64,000 bases of DNA from Serratia bockelmannii (GCF_008011855.1 NZ_VOUX01000003.1:186001-250000); one strand, 5' to 3'; shown: positions 1-11,195, counted from the first letter of the stretch. Numbers and translations are program-made. The notes: generated by a model not told the origin, from the sequence alone.

Positions 1-546
1 GGAGCAGGGCTCGGCGGCCGAGAGCTTAGGCACCGCAATGAAATTGAAACGGAACGATTTATTAAGGTCGTTCGTGCCGGTTATGGTATCGAAACCCCGC
101 TACGTGAGCTGATAGTGGTGATTATCCGTGACTGCTATCAGCGGATGGATCTGCAAACACAAACCGCGCTAAGCCAAAAATTTAACCATGCAGAGGGTTA
201 TCTTACAGGACGTATGGGGACGCAGTTCATTCTGGTTCAGCAAATCACACACCATATTTTGAAAAAGGTTATCGGCAGCACACTTTTCAAATGGGTATTC
301 AAAGGTGTCACCATTGCTGGGCTAAACATCATTCTTTTACAAGGAATTATTGAAAAGGCCGCCGTTTCTTCGCGTCGTTTGCGGGAACAATATCCCTCAA
401 CGTACCATAAGCTCACGCCACGAAATTTGGACATGATCTACTTTCTGGCGGAGGAGTATCTTGAACCCTTTGTTGCCTATACCAGCAAATCGAAAATGTT
501 CTGTGAAGGTGTGAATCATGAGCTATCTAAAGTCTTGGGGCAGTAA
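1..546 (+). CDS. Unrecognised protein, C-terminal part (5' end outside window); possible membrane-acting toxin/effector
   Basis: The reading frame is open from the first base of the window, so this is the C-terminal ~181 residues of a longer protein. A GTG at 115 is only an internal codon. The start is glycine-rich (GAGLGG), then charged, then holds two hydrophobic stretches (around LRELIVVIIRD and VFKGVTIAGLNIILLQGII) and a polar tail ending KVLGQ. I recognise no enzyme motif. Its last 29 bases overlap the next gene, a small two-helix membrane protein that is itself followed by a paralogue. A large membrane-active protein followed by small membrane proteins is the usual layout of a bacteriocin or type VI effector with its immunity genes. 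The pore-forming T6SS effector Ssp6 of S. marcescens with its partner Sip6 is a known example of that kind. Assignment to that family is inference only. Confidence 0.6.
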   Translation, partial: GAGLGGRELRHRNEIETERFIKVVRAGYGIETPLRELIVVIIRDCYQRMDLQTQTALSQKFNHAEGYLTGRMGTQFILVQQITHHILKKVIGSTLFKWVFKGVTIAGLNIILLQGIIEKAAVSSRRLREQYPSTYHKLTPRNLDMIYFLAEEYLEPFVAYTSKSKMFCEGVNHELSKVLGQ

Positions 547-727
547 GCTCGGTAAAGGATTGTCGCACCTTGTGGAAGCGATTTTGGGCGGGATATTTTC
601 TATCGCTGCGTTTGGCTCACTGTTCTGGTTCGACGAATGGTGGCAACGAATTCTAAGCGCGGCAATATTCCTGTTGCTGGTGTTTGTCACTATTGCTTTG
701 TGTAGCCTTGTGAGAGGCGAGCGATAG
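518..727 (+). CDS. Small two-helix membrane protein, candidate immunity protein (copy 1)
   Basis: Protein of 69 residues. It starts inside the 3' end of the preceding gene, with a GAAGG ribosome site about 8 bases before the ATG, so the two are probably translationally coupled. It has a short basic amphipathic N-terminus (KSWGSKLGKG), two predicted membrane helices (about residues 21-38 and 45-64) joined by an aromatic acidic turn FDEWW, and ends RGER. The core FSIAAF-x2-LFWFDEWW is shared with the gene at 812-1033, so the two are tandem paralogues. Function is not known. Its size, membrane topology, duplication and coupling to a hydrophobic protein suggest an immunity role, which is inference. 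Confidence 0.7.
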   Translation: MSYLKSWGSKLGKGLSHLVEAILGGIFSIAAFGSLFWFDEWWQRILSAAIFLLLVFVTIALCSLVRGER

Positions 728-811
728 CGGATAAATCAATCAAAAGCCAGCGGTTGGATTTTAACTAATGATCAAGTGATGATGACTTCCTATCGTTAAG
801 TAAGAAAATCA

Positions 812-1033
812 ATGAACTGGCTAAAATCCTTTCTTGTGAAGTTCGTTAAATTTGTTGGCCGGCAAACTGCTGACTTGGCTGAGTCCATAGTCATTGGCCT
901 GTTCTCTATAGCGGCATTTGTTGCCTTGTTCTGGTTTGATGAGTGGTGGAAATCTATCGCTGCGGCTGTCGCGATCTTCTTTGCCGGCTTCCTGGTAAGT
1001 CTGGCTATAGGCTGGTTAAGAGGGGAAAGATAG
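812..1033 (+). CDS. Small two-helix membrane protein, candidate immunity protein (copy 2)
   Basis: Protein of 73 residues and paralogue of the gene at 518-727. Both carry FSIAAF-x2-LFWFDEWW in the middle, two hydrophobic helices, a Lys-rich amphipathic start (NWLKSFLVKFVKFVG here) and the terminal RGER. The rest has diverged widely, so the duplication is not recent. It lies 84 bases after copy 1 on the same strand and is followed by an intrinsic terminator, so all three left-edge genes probably share one transcript. The ribosome site is weak (AAGTAAG). A second, divergent immunity copy often protects against a variant toxin; that is a hypothesis. Confidence 0.7.
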   Translation: MNWLKSFLVKFVKFVGRQTADLAESIVIGLFSIAAFVALFWFDEWWKSIAAAVAIFFAGFLVSLAIGWLRGER

Positions 1034-1086
1034 CTGAGAGTGCCGGCATACCGCCGCCATTTTGCCGCCACTGTGAGCAAGAAATA

Positions 1087-1120
1087 AAAAAGCCACTTCG
1101 AGGGAAGTGGCTTTTTTATA
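1087..1120 (+). terminator. Intrinsic terminator after the small membrane genes; also serves tRNA-Ile from the other side
   Basis: AAGCCACTTC and GAAGTGGCTT form a stem with a short loop, with an A-run on the left and a T-run on the right. It can work in both directions and separates the left-edge operon from the convergent tRNA gene. Confidence 0.8.
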
Positions 1121-1139
1121 TGATTTTAAAGCTAAAATT

Positions 1140-1215
1140 TGGTGGCCCCTGTTGGGTTTGAACCAACGACCAAGCGATTATGAGTCGCCTGCTCTAACCA
1201 CTGAGCTAAGGGGCC
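1140..1215 (-). tRNA. ileX: tRNA-Ile (anticodon CAU, the lysidine-modified type)
   Basis: The reverse complement is a 76-base cloverleaf starting GGCCCCTTAGCTCAG and ending GGGGCC-ACCA, with the CCA encoded. The T arm is GGTTCAAACC. The anticodon loop reads CTCATAA, giving CAU. Overall sequence and position beside mug match E. coli ileX, a minor isoleucine tRNA whose C34 is changed to lysidine by TilS so that it reads AUA. A CAU anticodon could also mean methionine, but the body is that of tRNA-Ile2 rather than tRNA-Met. Confidence 0.92.
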
Positions 1216-1361
1216 AAGCCGCGAGATTATAGGGAATCCTTAAGCGGCGGTCTACTGTTACCCGCCCGTATGTTGCTTTTCTGCACAGTTCTAGCCTGTT
1301 GTAATTGCTGGCGGATTTTGCGATAACCGCAGTAAATCCCTGCAATGGACTCACGACACTC

Positions 1362-1850
1362 ATGGAACTTCTGGCGCCCAATCTGCGGGTGGTGTTTTGC
1401 GGCATCAACCCCGGCCTTTCTTCCGCCCACCAGGGCTACCCTTTCGCCAACGGCAGCAACCGCTTCTGGAAGGTGATCCATCAGGCCTGTTTTACCGAGA
1501 GCCAGCTGGCGCCGGAGCAGTGGCAGCAGTTGAAGGATAACGGCTGTGGCATTACCGCGCTGGTGGCGCGCCCGACGGTGGCGGCCAGCGAGCTGTCGCG
1601 CGACGAGTTGCGCAGCGGCGGCGAGGCGCTGCAAGAGAAGATCCTGCGCTACCAGCCGCGCGCGTTGGCGATTTTGGGCAAGCAGGCGTTCACCACCGCC
1701 TTCGGGGTGAAAAACGCGCCCTGGGGCAAGCAGACGATGGTGCTGGGGCAAACCGAGGTGTGGGTATTGCCCAACCCCAGCGGATTGAACCGCGCCACGC
1801 TGGAGCAGCTGACTGCCAGCTATCGCGAGCTGTTCCTGGCGCTGCAATGA
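1362..1850 (+). CDS. mug: G/U(T) mismatch-specific uracil/thymine DNA glycosylase
   Basis: Mug removes uracil and ethenocytosine mispaired with guanine, the first step of base excision repair. The 162-residue product carries motif 1 GINPGLSS near the N-terminus and the motif NPSGLNRA near the C-terminus, both typical of the Mug/TDG branch; the family's catalytic Asn lies in GINPG. An in-frame start at 1305 would add 19 residues. I chose ATG 1362 because [14 protein letters not shown] aligns with the start of the E. coli protein (168 residues). No strong ribosome site is seen before it, so the start is less certain than the identity. Its place between ileX and rpoD is as in E. coli. Confidence 0.93.
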   Translation: MELLAPNLRVVFCGINPGLSSAHQGYPFANGSNRFWKVIHQACFTESQLAPEQWQQLKDNGCGITALVARPTVAASELSRDELRSGGEALQEKILRYQPRALAILGKQAFTTAFGVKNAPWGKQTMVLGQTEVWVLPNPSGLNRATLEQLTASYRELFLALQ

Positions 1851-1865
1851 CATAAGGGAGTTGCG

Positions 1866-2318
1866 ATGACATCGATGATGAAAGGTTGTGTGATGGCGCT
1901 GTTATTGGTGACCGGCACTGCACAGGCGGGGCATTCGCCACAGGAGGCGCGCAACAAGCAGAACGTGCTGGAGTTTTATCGGCAGGGGCTGAACAACAAG
2001 GATTTTGCGGCGGCGCGGCCGTTTTTGGGCGAGCAGTACAAGCAGCATAACCCCAACGCTAAAGACGGCGTGGCGGGCTTTCGTCAATTTGTCGAGCTGC
2101 TGAAAACGCGTTACCCCAATTCGCACAGTGAGGTGAAACAGGCGTTTGTCGACGGCGACTTCGTGATTTTGCATGTGGAAGTCAGCGGGCGCGAGGCCGG
2201 CAAGACCGCGGCGATCGTCGATATCTTCCGTCTCGACAGCGCCGGGAAGATCGTCGAGCATTGGGATGTAACGCAGCCGGTGCCGGAGAAGACCGCCAGC
2301 GGCAACAGCATGTTCTGA
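1866..2318 (+). CDS. Exported SnoaL-like / NTF2-fold protein
   Basis: Product of 150 residues with a good ribosome site (AAGGGAG, 5 bases before ATG). The N-terminus is a Sec signal peptide (basic MKG, hydrophobic VMALLLVTG, cleavage likely after AQA near residue 19). The mature part matches the SnoaL-like NTF2 fold seen in many small polyketide-cyclase-like proteins: the sequence NVLEFYRQGLNNKDFAAA, a GVAGFRQFVELL helix and DIFRLD-x5-IVEHWDV in the final strands. Members are often described as predicted SnoaL-like aldol condensation enzymes, but most have no shown activity. It lies 15 bases after mug and ends at a shared terminator; the function here is unknown. Confidence 0.85.
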   Translation: MTSMMKGCVMALLLVTGTAQAGHSPQEARNKQNVLEFYRQGLNNKDFAAARPFLGEQYKQHNPNAKDGVAGFRQFVELLKTRYPNSHSEVKQAFVDGDFVILHVEVSGREAGKTAAIVDIFRLDSAGKIVEHWDVTQPVPEKTASGNSMF

Positions 2319-2321
2319 GGC

Positions 2322-2352
2322 ATAAAAAAACCCCGGCAAGCCGGGGTTTTTG
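2322..2352. terminator. Bidirectional terminator between the SnoaL-like gene and rpoD
   Basis: AAAAACCCCGGC and GCCGGGGTTTTT form a strong stem with a four-base loop, with A- and T-runs on both flanks. It lies between two convergent genes, so it ends both transcripts. Confidence 0.9.
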
Positions 2353-2373
2353 CTTTTGGTGCGGCAGCCGGAC

Positions 2374-4215
<1,842 letters not shown>

Positions 4216-4372
4216 AAGACGGTATCCACACTTCAGAGTATTTAGGTTGGTGTCGGTCGGCGAAACCGCCAACAATAGCATTTGGGGCGTTTTCGTTATC
4301 GCCGCGGCCCACTATGGCGGCACTGTGCAGGGCTCTGCCCTCGCAATTATCGGCACTTAAGCCGTTTGGTAT

Positions 4373-6121
4373 TCAGTTTTTCTTCGCTAAAACCTGGTTG
4401 AGAGAACGGACTTCCTCACGTTCCTCCGGGCTCAGGCCGCGCGTTCTGGCCTGGGCGATCAGCGTTTCCAGCCGTTGCTCGAGCACCGAGTCGTACAGGC
4501 TGGCCAACGTATCCAAAAAGGTCTGTTCGACCATGTCCTCAACGATCATATGGTTCCATGTCGCCAAGGTTTCAAGCTGCTGGCTGAATTTGTTGTCGCG
4601 ATACAGCTCCAGCAATTGCCCGGTTGTCAGGCCCGGCTGCGCCAAACAGGTCTGCACCAGTTCGACGAACAGCGGCAATCCCGCCTGTTTGGTCTGCTCC
4701 AACCCTTCCAGCGAAGGGATAAGTGTAGCCAACTGCGGATTTTGCACCAGTAACCCTATCAGTATACGCATGGTTGTGCGTTTTAGCTGGGGCGCCTGAT
4801 AAGGATTCGCATTTTCCGCCTGCTTGGGCATCAGCTTGTCGAGCTGGCTGTCGTCCAGCAGCCCCAGCTTGTTGCCGAGCTCCTGACGCAGGTACAAGCG
4901 CAACGTTTCGCCCGGCACCTGAGTAATCAGCGGCAGCGCCAGCGTGCTCAGCTTGGCGCGCCCGTCCGGGCTGCTCAAATCCACCTGCGGCAGCAGGCTT
5001 TCGAACAGGAAAGTGGACAGCGGCTGCGCCTGCTCCATTCGCTGTTCGAAGGCTTCTTTGCCTTCTTTGCGCACCAGGGTGTCCGGGTCTTCACCGTCGG
5101 GCAAAAACATGAACCGCAGCTGGCGCCCGTCGTTCAGGTACGGCAGCGCGGTTTCCAGCGCCCGCCAGGCCGCTTCGCGGCCGGCGCGGTCGCCGTCGTA
5201 GCAGCAAACGACGTTGTCGGTAGCGCGGAACAGCAGCTGAATGTGTTCAGCCGTCGTCGAGGTCCCGAGCGAGGCGACGGCATAATCGATGCCGAATTGC
5301 GCCAACGCCACCACGTCCATATACCCTTCCACCACCAGCAGCCGCTGGAGGGTAGGGTGGTTCTGCTGTGCTTCATACAGGCCGTACAGCTGGCGGCCCT
5401 TATGGAAAACTTCGGTTTCCGGCGAGTTCAGGTACTTCGGCATACCGTCGCCCAGCACGCGGCCGCCGAAGGCGATCACGCGCCCGCGCTTGTCGCGGAT
5501 GGGGAACATCACCCGTTCGCGGAAACGGTCGTACGAACGCCCCTGATCGTTAGTCACCAGCATGCCGGCATCGTTCAATGCGCGGCGCGAGTCGGCGTCG
5601 CGGCCGAAACGCTTCAGGGCGTTGTCCCATCCCGCCGGCGCGAAGCCGATGGCGAAATGGCGAATAACGTCGTCACTTAATCCGCGCTGCTGCAAATAGC
5701 TGCGCGCCGGTGCCCCGGAGGACTGCTGCAGTGACTGTTGATAGAACGCGCTGAGCTGCTCCATCAGTTGGTACAGGCTCTGGCGCTGATGGCGTTCGAT
5801 CTGGGTCGGCCCGGTGCCCGCTTCGTAAGGCACTTCCAGCCCGTGCATGGTCGCCAGCTCTTCGATGGTTTCGACAAACTCGAGTCGGTCGTAATTCATC
5901 AAAAAGTCGACGGCGTTGCCGTGCGCACCACACCCAAAACAGTGATAAAACTGCTTTTCGCCATTAACGGTAAAGGAAGGCGTCTTTTCGTGGTGGAACG
6001 GACAGCACGCGTGGTAGTTCTTGCCTTGCTTCTTGAGCTTCACGCGGGCGTCGATCAAATCGACGATGTCGGTGCGAGCCAGCAAGTCATTGATAAATAC
6101 GCGCGGAATTCGTCCAGCCAT
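4373..6121 (-). CDS. dnaG: DNA primase
   Basis: Makes the RNA primers for chromosomal replication with DnaB helicase. The 582-residue product has the N-terminal CHC2 zinc ribbon (CPFHHEKTPSF then FYHCFGCG, residues about 40-64), the catalytic TOPRIM core (VVEGYMDVVAL about 265 and CYDGDRAGREAAWRALE about 309, carrying the acidic metal ligands) and a C-terminal helicase-binding domain. Length fits E. coli DnaG (581). It lies between rpsU and rpoD on the same strand, 157 bases before rpoD. A hairpin between rpsU and dnaG probably lowers its expression relative to rpsU. Confidence 0.99.
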   Translation of the reverse strand: MAGRIPRVFINDLLARTDIVDLIDARVKLKKQGKNYHACCPFHHEKTPSFTVNGEKQFYHCFGCGAHGNAVDFLMNYDRLEFVETIEELATMHGLEVPYEAGTGPTQIERHQRQSLYQLMEQLSAFYQQSLQQSSGAPARSYLQQRGLSDDVIRHFAIGFAPAGWDNALKRFGRDADSRRALNDAGMLVTNDQGRSYDRFRERVMFPIRDKRGRVIAFGGRVLGDGMPKYLNSPETEVFHKGRQLYGLYEAQQNHPTLQRLLVVEGYMDVVALAQFGIDYAVASLGTSTTAEHIQLLFRATDNVVCCYDGDRAGREAAWRALETALPYLNDGRQLRFMFLPDGEDPDTLVRKEGKEAFEQRMEQAQPLSTFLFESLLPQVDLSSPDGRAKLSTLALPLITQVPGETLRLYLRQELGNKLGLLDDSQLDKLMPKQAENANPYQAPQLKRTTMRILIGLLVQNPQLATLIPSLEGLEQTKQAGLPLFVELVQTCLAQPGLTTGQLLELYRDNKFSQQLETLATWNHMIVEDMVEQTFLDTLASLYDSVLEQRLETLIAQARTRGLSPEEREEVRSLNQVLAKKN

Positions 6122-6154
6122 AAGCCCTTACTTCATTAGCCTATAAACGAGAAC

Positions 6155-6187
6155 AAGCCGCGCATTCCTTTCGGAAAGCACGGCCTT
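6155..6187 (-). terminator. Internal hairpin of the macromolecular synthesis operon (partial terminator, T1-like)
   Basis: On the minus strand, GCCGTGCTTTCC pairs with GGAATGCGCGGC around a GAAA tetraloop, with one mismatch and one wobble. No run of U follows. It lies just after rpsU. In E. coli an internal terminator between rpsU and dnaG keeps primase scarce while S21 stays abundant; this hairpin sits at the same position. Confidence 0.6.
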
Positions 6188-6257
6188 CGTATGCAACTAC
6201 TCGGTCTGCGCGATTTTGAAAATCAGAAATTCACGCGGTGGGGTTGCCCCCGAAGAA

Positions 6258-6798
<541 letters not shown>

Positions 6799-7812
6799 AT
6801 GCGAGTACTGGGTATAGAAACGTCCTGCGATGAAACCGGAATTGCAGTGTATGACGATCAAACCGGTTTGTTGGCCAACCAATTATACAGCCAGGTGAAG
6901 CTGCACGCCGACTACGGCGGCGTGGTGCCGGAACTGGCCTCCCGCGATCACGTGCGCAAAACCGTGCCGCTGATTCAGGCGGCGCTGAAAGAGGCCAACC
7001 TGACTCCGGCCGATATCGACGGCGTGGCTTATACCGCCGGGCCGGGCCTGGTAGGCGCGCTGCTGGTCGGCGCTACCGTCGGGCGTGCGCTGGCGTTCGC
7101 CTGGAACGTGCCGGCGGTGCCGGTACACCACATGGAAGGCCACTTGCTGGCGCCGATGCTGGAAGATAACCCGCCGGCGTTCCCGTTCGTCGCGCTGCTG
7201 GTCTCCGGTGGCCACACTCAGCTGATCAGCGTCACCGGCATCGGTGAGTATGCACTGCTGGGCGAGTCGATCGACGATGCCGCCGGCGAAGCGTTCGACA
7301 AAACCGCCAAGCTGCTCGGCCTGGATTATCCCGGCGGGCCGATGCTGTCGAAGATGGCGCAGCAGGGCACGGCGGGGCGTTTCACCTTCCCGCGGCCGAT
7401 GACCGATCGTCCGGGGCTGGACTTCAGCTTCTCCGGGCTGAAAACCTTCGCCGCCAACACCATTCGCTCCAACGGCAACGACGATCAGACGCGTGCCGAC
7501 ATCGCCCGCGCCTTCGAGGATGCGGTGGTGGATACGCTGGCGATCAAATGCAAACGTGCCCTCGAGCAAACCGGCTTCAAACGCCTGGTGATGGCCGGCG
7601 GCGTGAGCGCCAACCGCACATTGCGTGCCAAGCTGGCGGAGATGATGCAGAAACGCGGCGGGGAAGTGTTCTATGCCCGCCCGGAATTTTGCACCGACAA
7701 CGGCGCGATGATCGCCTATGCCGGCATGGTGCGGCTGAAGAGCGGCGCCAACCCGGAGCTGAGCGTTTCGGTGCGGCCGCGCTGGCCGCTGGCGGAACTA
7801 CCTGCGGTATAA
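6799..7812 (+). CDS. tsaD: tRNA N6-adenosine threonylcarbamoyltransferase
   Basis: Transfers threonylcarbamoyl to A37 of ANN-decoding tRNAs, with TsaB and TsaE. The 337-residue product starts [14 protein letters not shown], the ATPase-like phosphate loop, and has the metal-binding HMEGH (about residues 111-115), the SGGHTQL motif and the C-terminal [13 protein letters not shown]. Five extra codons are open upstream (ATG 6784), but ATG 6799 gives exactly the E. coli N-terminus and length. Divergent from rpsU, as in E. coli. Confidence 0.98.
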   Translation: MRVLGIETSCDETGIAVYDDQTGLLANQLYSQVKLHADYGGVVPELASRDHVRKTVPLIQAALKEANLTPADIDGVAYTAGPGLVGALLVGATVGRALAFAWNVPAVPVHHMEGHLLAPMLEDNPPAFPFVALLVSGGHTQLISVTGIGEYALLGESIDDAAGEAFDKTAKLLGLDYPGGPMLSKMAQQGTAGRFTFPRPMTDRPGLDFSFSGLKTFAANTIRSNGNDDQTRADIARAFEDAVVDTLAIKCKRALEQTGFKRLVMAGGVSANRTLRAKLAEMMQKRGGEVFYARPEFCTDNGAMIAYAGMVRLKSGANPELSVSVRPRWPLAELPAV

Positions 7813-7815
7813 AGC

Positions 7816-7839
7816 AAAGGGCCGGATAATCCGGCCCTT
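7816..7839. terminator. Hairpin between convergent tsaD and plsY
   Basis: AAGGGCCGG and CCGGCCCTT form a perfect 9-bp stem with an ATAA loop. The flanking T-runs are short, so strength is uncertain, but its place between convergent genes supports a shared terminator. Confidence 0.7.
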
Positions 7840-7842
7840 CTG

Positions 7843-8487
7843 TTATTCGTCTTTCGGCTGGTCGCCGTTATCCTCATCCGCGTCGTTTTTCTTCTTGCGG
7901 AACTTGCCCCAAATCTTGCCTTCCTGGCCGCGCCACAGGCGCTGGATATTGTCGTGATGCCGCATCAGGATCAGGCAGGAGAGCATCGCTACCGGGAAGG
8001 TGAACTGCGGTTTGAACCACCAGACGTAGAACGGGGCGATAAGCGCGCTGACGATGGCGCCGAGCGAAGAGTAGCCGCTGAGCAGCACCGTCAGCAGCCA
8101 GGTGCCGGTCATCAGGCCGGTCAGATCCCAGCCGATAGGCGCGATGGCGCCAAACGCCGTCGCCACGCCTTTACCGCCGCGGAAGTGGAAGAACACCGGG
8201 TAGATGTGCCCCAGACAGGCGGCGATCGCCGTCAGGCCTAGGTACAGCGGCGGCACATCGAGTTTGTAGGCCAGCCAGACCGGCAACATCCCTTTCAGAA
8301 TATCGAACACCAGCACCGCCGCCGCCGCCAGCCGGCCGCCGATGCGCAGGACGTTGGTCGCCCCGGGATTTCCTGAGCCATGCTCACGCGGGTCCGGCAG
8401 CCTGGCGATCCGGCAAACCAGGATCGCGCTCGAAATCGAGCCGCACAGATACGCGAAGATAATCATGCCAAGCGCGGTAGCACTCAT
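7843..8487 (-). CDS. plsY: Glycerol-3-phosphate acyltransferase (acyl-phosphate dependent)
   Basis: Integral inner-membrane enzyme that acylates position 1 of glycerol-3-phosphate using acyl phosphate, the first step of phospholipid synthesis; PlsC (41708-42442) performs the second. The 214-residue product has about five membrane helices and the family motifs [11 protein letters not shown] (about residue 37) and [14 protein letters not shown] (about 104). ATG 8487 ([17 protein letters not shown]) was chosen because it matches the E. coli start; the frame is open 30 codons further. The charged tail [17 protein letters not shown] is longer than in E. coli. Divergent from folB. Confidence 0.97.
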   Translation of the reverse strand: MSATALGMIIFAYLCGSISSAILVCRIARLPDPREHGSGNPGATNVLRIGGRLAAAAVLVFDILKGMLPVWLAYKLDVPPLYLGLTAIAACLGHIYPVFFHFRGGKGVATAFGAIAPIGWDLTGLMTGTWLLTVLLSGYSSLGAIVSALIAPFYVWWFKPQFTFPVAMLSCLILMRHHDNIQRLWRGQEGKIWGKFRKKKNDADEDNGDQPKDE

Positions 8488-8594
8488 AACGCGGTTCCGT
8501 TTAATAATGGTCGTTTTACTCGCAACATCTATGGATAATACGCACATTCCGCTGGAAGTGGTATCCGGCAAGGCCAAAAACAGAGAATGACGTG

Positions 8595-8954
8595 ATGGAT
8601 ATCGTATTTATTGAAGAGCTTACCGTAATTACCACCATTGGCGTTTATGAGTGGGAACAGGGCATTCGTCAGAAGCTGGTGTTCGATATCGAAATGGGCT
8701 GGGATAACCGGCCGGCCGCCGCCAGCGACGACGTAACTGACTGTCTGAGCTATGCCGACGTCAGCGATGCCGTGATCCAACACGTGGAGTCGAACCGCTT
8801 CGCCCTGGTGGAACGCGTGGCGGAGGAAATATCTGAAATTTTGCTTCAGCGCTTCAATTCCCCGTGGGTCCGTATTAAGGTCAGCAAACCGGGCGCTGTA
8901 GCACATGCCAATCGGGTCGGCGTGATCATTGAGCGCGGCACTCGTCCCGCATGA
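8595..8954 (+). CDS. folB: Dihydroneopterin aldolase
   Basis: Converts dihydroneopterin to 6-hydroxymethyl-dihydropterin in folate synthesis, and epimerises the substrate. The 119-residue product starts [21 protein letters not shown] and carries the family signatures [10 protein letters not shown] and [10 protein letters not shown] (with the conserved Glu), then [11 protein letters not shown] with the catalytic Lys. A GTG directly before the ATG is in frame, but ATG 8595 gives the usual start. Its own terminator follows at 9017-9050. Confidence 0.97.
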   Translation: MDIVFIEELTVITTIGVYEWEQGIRQKLVFDIEMGWDNRPAAASDDVTDCLSYADVSDAVIQHVESNRFALVERVAEEISEILLQRFNSPWVRIKVSKPGAVAHANRVGVIIERGTRPA

Positions 8955-9016
8955 TTTTATGTCATCTGCTTGCAACGAAAGACCGTTAAGCTGGTCTTAA
9001 TCCTGAGAATTGTTTT

Positions 9017-9050
9017 AGCGGCATTGTCTTTAAGCATTGCCGCTTTTTTA
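9017..9050 (+). terminator. Terminator after folB
   Basis: AGCGGCA and TGCCGCT pair around a 14-base loop, followed directly by TTTTTT. It lies 63 bases after folB and 37 bases before bacA. Confidence 0.7.
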
Positions 9051-9086
9051 TGTGAAAGCCGTTATTTTATAGGGTGAGCGAAGCAC

Positions 9087-9911
9087 ATGGCTGACATGCA
9101 TTCACTGTTTATTGCGTTTGTTCTTGGGGTTGTCGAGGGGTTAACCGAATTTCTGCCGGTGTCTTCCACCGGGCATATGATTATCGTTGGCGAGTGGCTG
9201 GGCTTTACCGGCGACAAAGCCAAAACCTTTGAAGTCATCATCCAGCTGGGGTCGATCCTGGCCGTCGTCGTGATGTTCTGGCGCAGGTTGTTCGGCCTGA
9301 TCGGCATCCATTTCGGCGGCAAGCCGGTGGAGCACGAGGGTAAAACCAGCGGTCAGCTGAAGCTGGGGCACATCCTGCTGGCGATGATCCCGGCGGTGGC
9401 GCTGGGCCTGGCCTTCCATGATTTCATCAAGTCGCTGTTCGCGCCGAAAAACGTGATGTATGCGTTGGTGGTCGGCGGTCTGCTGCTGCTGGCGGCGGAA
9501 TGGCTGAAGCCGAAGAAACCGAGCGCGGAAGGGCTGGATGACATCACCTACCGCCAGGCGTTCATGATCGGCTGCTTCCAGTGCCTGGCGCTGTGGCCGG
9601 GCTTCTCCCGTTCGGGTTCCACTATCGCCGGCGGTATGCTGGTGGGCGTGAACCGCTATGCGGCGTCCGAGTTCTCCTTCATTTTGGCGGTGCCGATGAT
9701 GATTGGTGCCAGCGGCCTGGATCTGTACAAGAGCCTGCACTTCCTGACCTGGGGCGATCTGCCGATGTTTGCCGTCGGCTTCGTTACTGCCTTCGTGGTG
9801 GCGCTGATTGCGATCAAGACCTTCCTGTCGCTGATCAAACGCATCTCGTTCGTGCCGTTCGCCATCTACCGCTTTATCGTGGCGGCCGTGGTTTACATGG
9901 TGTTCCTGTAA
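9087..9911 (+). CDS. bacA: Undecaprenyl-diphosphate phosphatase
   Basis: Also named uppP. Integral membrane phosphatase that recycles undecaprenyl pyrophosphate to the carrier lipid used for peptidoglycan and O-antigen; raised dosage gives bacitracin resistance. The 274-residue product has the two signature motifs [17 protein letters not shown] (residues about 13-29) and [14 protein letters not shown] (about 172-185), with the catalytic Glu and Arg, and seven to eight hydrophobic segments. Near-identical in length to E. coli (273). Confidence 0.98.
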   Translation: MADMHSLFIAFVLGVVEGLTEFLPVSSTGHMIIVGEWLGFTGDKAKTFEVIIQLGSILAVVVMFWRRLFGLIGIHFGGKPVEHEGKTSGQLKLGHILLAMIPAVALGLAFHDFIKSLFAPKNVMYALVVGGLLLLAAEWLKPKKPSAEGLDDITYRQAFMIGCFQCLALWPGFSRSGSTIAGGMLVGVNRYAASEFSFILAVPMMIGASGLDLYKSLHFLTWGDLPMFAVGFVTAFVVALIAIKTFLSLIKRISFVPFAIYRFIVAAVVYMVFL

Positions 9912-9921
9912 GCCCGATACC

Positions 9922-9952
9922 AAGAAAAAACCCCGCTCTGCGGGGTTTTTTT
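9922..9952. terminator. Bidirectional terminator between bacA and cca
   Basis: AAAAAACCCCGC-TCT-GCGGGGTTTTTTT: a strong GC stem with A- and T-runs on both sides, between convergent genes. The cca stop codon abuts the T-run. Confidence 0.9.
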
Positions 9953-11195
9953 ATGCCTGATCGTTGATAATCGTTTGGGTGAGCTTCCACTCGGCCAGCG
10001 CCTGCTGGCGGCGGCGTTTGAGCTCGTCGCGGATCGCGGTGCCCTGCAGCCCGCTGGCTACCACCTCTTTAATCGATACCGCGCTCGCCACCTGATACGC
10101 CTGGCGCAGATAGTCGCCCTGCGGATAGGGATTTTTCTCAAAGCCGGTGCGTCCGCGCGCGTCCGCTTCGCTGGTCAGGATCATCTGCTCCAGCCTCTGG
10201 GGCTTGCGCCAGACGTCGATGGCGTCGAACAGCTTCAATAGGGTCTCCGGCCGCAGCTTGTTCACGGTGTGGATCAGATCATGGTACTCGGCCACCAGCT
10301 TGCTCAGATCGCGCACCGGGTTAGGCACCCGCAGCCGCTGGCACAGCGCCTCGACCAGCCGTACGCCCGCCGGGCCGTGGCCGTGGTGATGCGGCCAGAA
10401 CTCTTTTGGCGTCAACCCTTTGCCGAGGTCATGGCACAGGGTGGCGAAGCGCACGTCCACCTCCGGCGTGAGGCGGGCGGCGATCGCCAGCGCCATCAGC
10501 GTGTGCACGCCGGTGTCGATCTCCGGGTGCCACTTGGCGGGGGCCGGCACGCCGAACAGCGCGTCGATTTCCGGGAACAGCACCGCCAGCGCATCGCAAT
10601 CGCGCAGCACCTGAAAATAGACCTGCGGGCTCTGGCTTTGCAGCGCCTTTTCGGTTTCCTTCCAGACGCGTTCGGCGGTCAGCGCAGCCAGTTCACCGCC
10701 GTGCGCCATTTGGCGCATCAGGGCGAGCGTTTCGTCGGCGATGCGAAAACCCAGGTGGGCGAAGCGGGCATTGAAACGCGCCACGCGCAGTACTCGCAGC
10801 GGATCTTCGCCGAACGCGTCGGAAACGTGGCGCAGCACGCGCGCCTGCAGATCGGCCACGCCGCCGTAAGGGTCAATCAGCTCCCCTTCGGCGGAACGGG
10901 CGATGGCGTTGATGGTCAGATCGCGCCGCAGCAGATCTTCCTCCAGCGTGACGTCCGGCGCGGCATAGCAGGTAAAACCGGTGTACCCTTGGCCGGATTT
11001 GCGCTCGGTGCGCGCCAGCGCGTATTCCTCATGAGAATCGGGGTTGAGGAACACCGGGAAATCTTTGCCGACCTGTTGGTAACCCAATGCCAGCAGCTCT
11101 GCCGGCGTGGCGCCCACTACCACCCAATCATGATCGACCACCGGAATATTGAGCAGGCTGTCGCGAACGGCGCCGCCGACCAGATAAATCTGCAC
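9951..11195 (-). CDS. cca: Multifunctional CCA-adding tRNA nucleotidyltransferase
   Basis: Adds and repairs the 3' CCA of tRNAs, with additional 2',3'-cyclic phosphodiesterase and phosphatase activities. The 414-residue product has the nucleotidyltransferase loop GGAVRDSLL and the acidic pair in DHDWVVVG, the [10 protein letters not shown] motif, and a C-terminal HD domain ([10 protein letters not shown] then HHGHGPAG). The start is GTG 11195, chosen because an AGGAG site lies 7 bases upstream and [12 protein letters not shown] aligns with E. coli [12 protein letters not shown]; the frame stays open upstream without supporting similarity. Confidence 0.97.
   Translation of the reverse strand: MQIYLVGGAVRDSLLNIPVVDHDWVVVGATPAELLALGYQQVGKDFPVFLNPDSHEEYALARTERKSGQGYTGFTCYAAPDVTLEEDLLRRDLTINAIARSAEGELIDPYGGVADLQARVLRHVSDAFGEDPLRVLRVARFNARFAHLGFRIADETLALMRQMAHGGELAALTAERVWKETEKALQSQSPQVYFQVLRDCDALAVLFPEIDALFGVPAPAKWHPEIDTGVHTLMALAIAARLTPEVDVRFATLCHDLGKGLTPKEFWPHHHGHGPAGVRLVEALCQRLRVPNPVRDLSKLVAEYHDLIHTVNKLRPETLLKLFDAIDVWRKPQRLEQMILTSEADARGRTGFEKNPYPQGDYLRQAYQVASAVSIKEVVASGLQGTAIRDELKRRRQQALAEWKLTQTIINDQA

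Noticed and set aside
1140-1215. Reading the tRNA as tRNA-Met because of the CAU anticodon
   Set aside because: The acceptor stem, D arm and T arm follow tRNA-Ile2 (ileX), and the location beside mug agrees with ileX.
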